From Tethya wilhelma (lineage: Eukaryota; Porifera; Demospongiae; Tethyida; Tethyidae): a DNA stretch of 64,000 nucleotides. The translations under genes and the position numbers were made by a program. Of the stretch, positions 59,527 to 64,000 are shown piece after piece (position 1 is the first letter of the stretch; every line of letters begins with the position of its first letter). The notes beneath the pieces are model-generated. The model was not told where the DNA came from, did not search any database, and saw nothing but the letters and a program-made list of their open reading frames with translations. Location: assembly GCA_964030475.1 (NCBI GenBank), contig CAXIPT010000015.1:499818-563817 (forward strand). Direction: 5' to 3'.

Positions 59527-60983
59527 ATGGACGCAACTATGCCTGAGAACTACTATAGTGAGATCGAGTTAGAATATTCAAAAATAAGTTCCCAAGGATT
59601 CAACATGAACCATAAGAATAGTTTTAGCAGTGCCATAGGTCACTATGGTAAGAAATGGTACACAGCAAGAAGGCACAGAAAGAGAATGCTATCAGAAAAG
59701 GCAGAGCAGAGCAAACAGACATTACATTCGATAAGTACTCTATCAGAGAGTGATTTCTATGGATCTGACAGGGATGAGGGTGAAGTGAAACTTGACATAA
59801 GATTCCTCGACAGGTATGATTCACAGTTGGTATAATTATGTGCTAAACATGTGCTATTATACTTTTACTACCTGTACTATAATTATATCAGAAAGAATGC
59901 TAAAAATGAATGTGAGCTACCTGAGTGTGCATGCATGCACATGGGCATGCTATCAGAATAATTAGAATCAATAATTTATAGGCATCACTGCATATAATTC
60001 TTATAGTCTGACTCAGTGAAAATAAAGTCCATTATACTCCACATAATATGTTGTATATAGCTAACTAGTATTTTAGTTTACAGTGTGCCATTATTAGAGT
60101 TCACTGAGAAACATTTTGCGCACACTCACAAACAGCTCAAAGCATGAACCATTAGTAGTGCTGGACTTTCAAAGACTGCTTGCAGATGTTCATGGTAAGG
60201 ATATAGACTGAGCTTTCTGCATCCAAAACACCCATAAATACACACACATGCACACATACACACACACACACACACACGCACACACACATGCACACACACA
60301 CATGCAAATGCAAACACACACACACACACACGCACACACACATACACACTGTGACACACTTGCACACAAATTATAATCATAATTTGCCTCATTCTCAGGC
60401 TCTCTCCTTTGACCTTCACTCAATAAATTAAGGCGCTAGCCTTGTTCCCAGGCTCCTCCTTCACGAATATTTTATTCGGGAAGGAGGAGCCTGGGAACGA
60501 GGCTATTAAGGTCCTATAACTTGAGAACTTGACACGTGAAAAAAGTCTGGCTGGACATACACAGTCACATCTTTCGCATGTCTCTGAGGCTTACACAACA
60601 AAGGTTAAAGCTCTAGAGAGCCTGAAGAACATGAAGTAACACAATTGGAGAAATGATGAACACTAATAATATTAAGAGTATGATAAGGGTCTTATCCACC
60701 ATTGCATGTTTTGTATACAATTTTTACCATAGAAATGAAAGTGAAAGTGGCAGCTTACAATATACTCCAGAAATCAACAACACCACCACCATCCAAAATA
60801 CACACTATTAATACTGAACAGTCTCACCACAGTCAATGCAGTCCTCCAGGTCTCCAACAGACACATAAGAAGAGGGTTAGGTTTGGAGCAGTGTCAGGAC
60901 CTAGAACAAAGAACTACAGCAGTCACGATGCAATACTTGGAGCATTATATGTAGCATTTGAATATCCAAATAATAACCATTAG
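59527..60983 (+). CDS. Unrecognised protein with an RVxF (PP1-docking) motif, three exons, 216 aa
   Basis: Exons 59527-59829, 60098-60194 and 60733-60983 join in phase (GTATAA and GTAAGG donors) to 217 codons ending TAG. Start at [14 protein letters not shown]; an upstream Met at 59,500 is possible. The protein is polar with a basic patch ([13 protein letters not shown]), a Ser-rich acidic stretch ([17 protein letters not shown]), a helical middle ([31 protein letters not shown]) and a tail with KKRVRFGAV, an RVxF motif as used to dock protein phosphatase 1. An alternative reading (donor 59,813, acceptor 60,083) stops at 60,145 and gives 116 aa. Function unknown. Confidence 0.4.
60239..60350. 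repeat. (CA)n / (ACACGC) microsatellite
   Basis: Interrupted CA repeat. The Cys-Val-rich minus-strand frames over it are repeat translations. In the second intron of the gene at 59,527. Confidence 0.85.
60437..60505. repeat. Foldback element with TAGCCTTGTTCCCAGGCTCC arms
   Basis: About 25-bp arms around a 14-bp AT-rich loop. The same end word (GCCTYGTNCCCAGGCTC) recurs at about 7,350 and, inverted, at about 10,700, so it is a dispersed short element. Confidence 0.7.
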
Positions 60984-61933
60984 TAAGAGGATTTTTTTTT
61001 ACTTCCGCTTTCTGGCTAAGGTCGTCAAAACTAGCTGCAAAGCGCGCAACATGACATCATTATGCGCGCCAAAATTGCATGACATTGTGTAACGAGGGCT
61101 TGGCCGGCTCATGAGCAGCAAGTTTACAAGATTGGAGTCTAATAGCGATAACCATGCACAATTTAATCAGCATACATCAACATATGACTGAAGTACAGTT
61201 ATGTACAAAACTATATATCATCCACAGGTGTCTCTAGTCTTGCAGCCATGCATGCAGGTGACTCTGGTGAGGACATAATATTAGCTAAGATCCCTTCAGC
61301 TTACTCACCTTTTGTTGTAATTATATGAATAATATTATTAAAAGGAAGTATTATATGACTTCATTTCACTGTATAACTGTTGTAATAATAATAATGTTCT
61401 TGTTGTACTATATACATAAAATACTGTAATCTTTTGAACATCTTCATAAATCATAATATACGTGAGCACGTGCTTTCAGACAGAATTGATCTCATTCGCA
61501 TAGGGAAATCCGAAAACCTGCATGATGACAGGTCATGATCAGGGTCTAGGGGTCAATGAATTCAAGCATCCTGGCCTGGAGACACTTGGGCTAGGTCCAC
61601 GTAACAACTTAATTCATGATCATCATTCGGTATACAATTATTGTTCAGTATACACTTAGAAAACTGAAATAATTAGCTACTACAATAATAATAATATAGT
61701 AAGATATAATATCTTGAAGTGTTTGCAATAAAGCTCATGTATTAATATTATTAGTATACTATAACTAGCAAACAACTCTACACAAGTTCAACAATGAAAA
61801 TGTATGACATTATGTTTATAATACACAATTGAAATAATGACACACAAGTTTAGCTTAATAGCCTATACATTCATGCAATAAGTTGGCAACTGAGGAGTTT
61901 CACACCTTAAGTTTGTAAAGTCGTTAATAAAAG
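60984..61933. other. No gene recognised
   Basis: Intergenic between convergent genes; AT-rich with scattered ATAATAATA runs. Nothing supported. Confidence 0.5.
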
Positions 61934-63927
61934 TTATTTTGCAAACGTCACCTTCTGCTTGCTTGGAATCCTGTCATCTGAATCAGTGTTACCAAGGACA
62001 AGTGAGGTGTCTTGTGGAAGAGAAGCCTATAAAAGGTACATTATAACCATCGTCACTTTGAGAAACACTGTGAATTCAAAATGGTATCTATTTTCATGAG
62101 TGCTGCAATTGAACACCAAACGGATAATAATGAGGTATGATAAGAGTGTAAGTTTATTATTCTATAGTGTTTATATAGCTATAGTGTTGTGCATGCATTC
62201 ATTTTCATCCTATAAAAACACACAATAACAATCTTATTTAATTTTAGGGCTGACTTTTTCGTTTAAGGCAAGTCGCGTTTCCAGTTCGTTCACTTTCTTC
62301 TTGAGCAGCTCAACAGTGTAGGAATCAGTGGTACCGGTGTTTCCAGAGATGGCAATATTGTTGTCCACACTATTAGGAGCACTGGAACGTGAGAACACTG
62401 TCTCACCATGAGGGTCTTTGTAGAAATCAACCATCTGTAGATTTTTTTTACAGTACAAACATGATTCAATCAACATGCAATGACTAGATAAAATTCAATG
62501 CTGTACTGTTCGGCAATGGTAATTGGAATCACCAAAACAGGGAATAATTATTATACCTTGGGCACAAACACTAGGATGAGGATGACTGTAGTACCAATGA
62601 TCAAACCACTTGAGAACACTGCTGCCAATCCGTTGATGTATTCCTTGAGAGTGTAGACGGCAACGATGATAACAGCCGTCACAATACTGGTCACATAGAT
62701 GGCTGCTGCAATGTAAATTGCATCATCCAGTCCCTTTACTTTCACTTTACGAGTGGAAAAGGCAAAAAGCAGAGCAATGACCTGGAGAACAGCTTTGTAG
62801 CCAAAGAGAATGCCAAGAGCAATGTCTCGACTCTTAGAATCACAGATGTAAATGTAGTACTCATGTATGATGCCAAGAATCTGAAATTCAAAGAAGATTA
62901 TCATAACAATTACATGGCAACTTATAAGTTTCCATATCGAGAAAAAGCTATTTTCTTAAAGTGAACTAATTCTTACGCCTTCCATGTCAACAGGGTTTTC
63001 ACGACTAGGCACCCTCTTAGCCATCAGATTGCCCCGTGGACCTTCAGACACCATGAAGATAAACAGTATCACAACATCTATCATGACCAACATCACAACA
63101 GCCAGGGCCAGGAACCAATCACTCAACAGCTAATGTGAAAATAATTAATGGAATACTGATCAATGCACGAGACGAGCATGAACTGTTTAACATACTGTCT
63201 TCTTTTTTGGAGTTGGGTTGTTGAATATGTAGTAGACACGAAACATCTTGGCTAGTATAGTTCCATAGCAGAGAGAGTAACCAATAGCAGTGAGCCATGG
63301 GGTAATCTAAAGTTCACAACACCATTGTAAAGTATATACACTATTTTGAGCATGTGTATACTAATGTCATACATTCCAAAAGGCTGTAACAACAATTGGG
63401 TTTGTTGTAGGAATGACATAGAAGAAGACGTCAAGATACAATATGATGGCTCCAACTCCAATGAAATAGTTGAGGTTGGGACTTGTGAGACGAATCAACC
63501 TAAATTGAATTAATTTTGACATGAAGAATAATAACAGAAGTATATTTGTAGAAGCTAGAGGCTTCATTACTTTCTTTTCCTAAATACAAACGTGAAGATA
63601 ATGCAAAACAGAGCAAATATGATTCCAACTGCCGATAAGAGGGTGTAGATTACAGTCACTGGTCTGGACACAGTAGCAATGACTTCATTCGGTACCCCAT
63701 CATATGGAACTCCATCTAGTAAACATTTCAAGATAGGGATACATTAATAATCTCATAGCTCTTGACTAATAATATTGCTATGTTGACTAACTTACCACTC
63801 CACATGAGTTTGTCTTGGCCCTCTCTGTACACGAAGTCATAATAGAACTCATCGTCAGGTTCTCGTAAGATGTAAGCTACTTCAACAACCAGAAGTTTAC
63901 TTGCCAAATCAAGAATATCCCCAGGAC
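61934..63927 (-). CDS. GABA-B-like class C GPCR, seven-TM part and tail (5' end outside window)
   Basis: Minus-strand exons 63927-63796, 63715-63571, 63499-63373, 63306-63196, 63129-62977, 62880-62557 and 62434-62234 join in phase. TM1 is PVTVIYTLLSAVGIIFALF, TM2 YFIGVGAIILYLDVFFYVI, TM3 starts ITPWLTAIGYSLCYGTILAK, TM4 WFLALAVVMLVMIDVVILF, and the large exon holds TM5-TM7. SPNLNYFIG and FRVYYIFNNP are typical of GABA-B-type receptors. The tail has a coiled-coil heptad run (VELLKKKVNELETRLAL), as in GABA-B dimers. It ends TAA at 62,234. A further exon, 62,026-61,934 (30 codons plus TAA, ending KQKVTFAK), fits phase 0 as an alternative end if a weak GTCAGC donor after NEK is used. The ligand-binding Venus-flytrap domain lies beyond the right edge. 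Confidence 0.85.
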
Positions 63928-64000
63928 CTGAATAGGCACAATATAGAGGTACATACTGTAAACAGTTCATGCACCACTGATGTCATTTTGAAGTGAAAAG

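Noticed and set aside
60126..60423. Cys-Val-rich minus-strand frames
   Set aside because: Translations of the CA repeat.

Overview
This is a eukaryotic, animal-type genomic window, most likely from a sponge (demosponge). Genes are split by many short GT-AG introns, the DNA is AT-rich and full of TGCATGCA-type words and small inverted-repeat elements, and there are genes inside introns. The gene set is animal (GON4-like nuclear protein, CYP3-clan P450, GABA-B-like class C receptor) plus a beta-helix/multi-TM receptor-like family that I associate with sponges. The species call is inference; no rRNA or mitochondrial marker is present.

Layout. 219-22,715 (+): 21 in-frame exons (785 codons) of a GON4-like transcriptional regulator. 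Its long introns hold a small myristoylation-type gene (1,650-3,268, -), a secreted VPPPG-repeat protein (15,423-15,899, -), the tail of an unknown membrane protein (about 17.0 kb, -) and many MITEs. 23,092-41,579: a region of MACPF-VPS62 pore-forming-type proteins, one intact (40,161-41,579, -) and one split into a C-terminal piece (23,092-23,706) and an N-terminal piece (35,291-35,513). Between the pieces lie a Crypton-type tyrosine recombinase present as two perfect inverted copies, a BEN-like gene (28,050-30,392, -), and a satellite-like repeat built around GGTAACCTAGGTAACC. 35,760-36,870 (-): an unknown, probably transposon-linked protein. 38,564-38,896 (-): a 70-aa single-pass, probably mitochondrial protein. 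42,202-43,975 (-): 5' half of a CR1/L2-like LINE. 43,917-46,646 and 54,503-56,341 (+) and 56,765-58,690 (-): three damaged members of one receptor-like family. 48,203-52,584 (+): a complete 12-exon, 507-aa cytochrome P450. 59,527-60,983 (+): an unknown gene with an RVxF motif. 61,934-63,927 (-): the seven-TM part of a GABA-B-like receptor running off the right edge.

Assembly quality matters here. Single Ns at 20,477, 23,707, 25,898, 35,514, 35,759 and 42,201 mark joins. The pieces 23,708-25,897 and 25,899-35,513 overlap by 1,126 bp in inverted orientation, so they are probably overlapping contigs placed wrongly. Turning 25,899-35,513 around lines up the two MACPF halves on the same strand. 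The N runs at 3,910-4,000 and 10,029-10,032 are flanked by direct copies of the same sequence (unmerged contig ends). Gene order between 23.7 and 42.2 kb should be treated as provisional.
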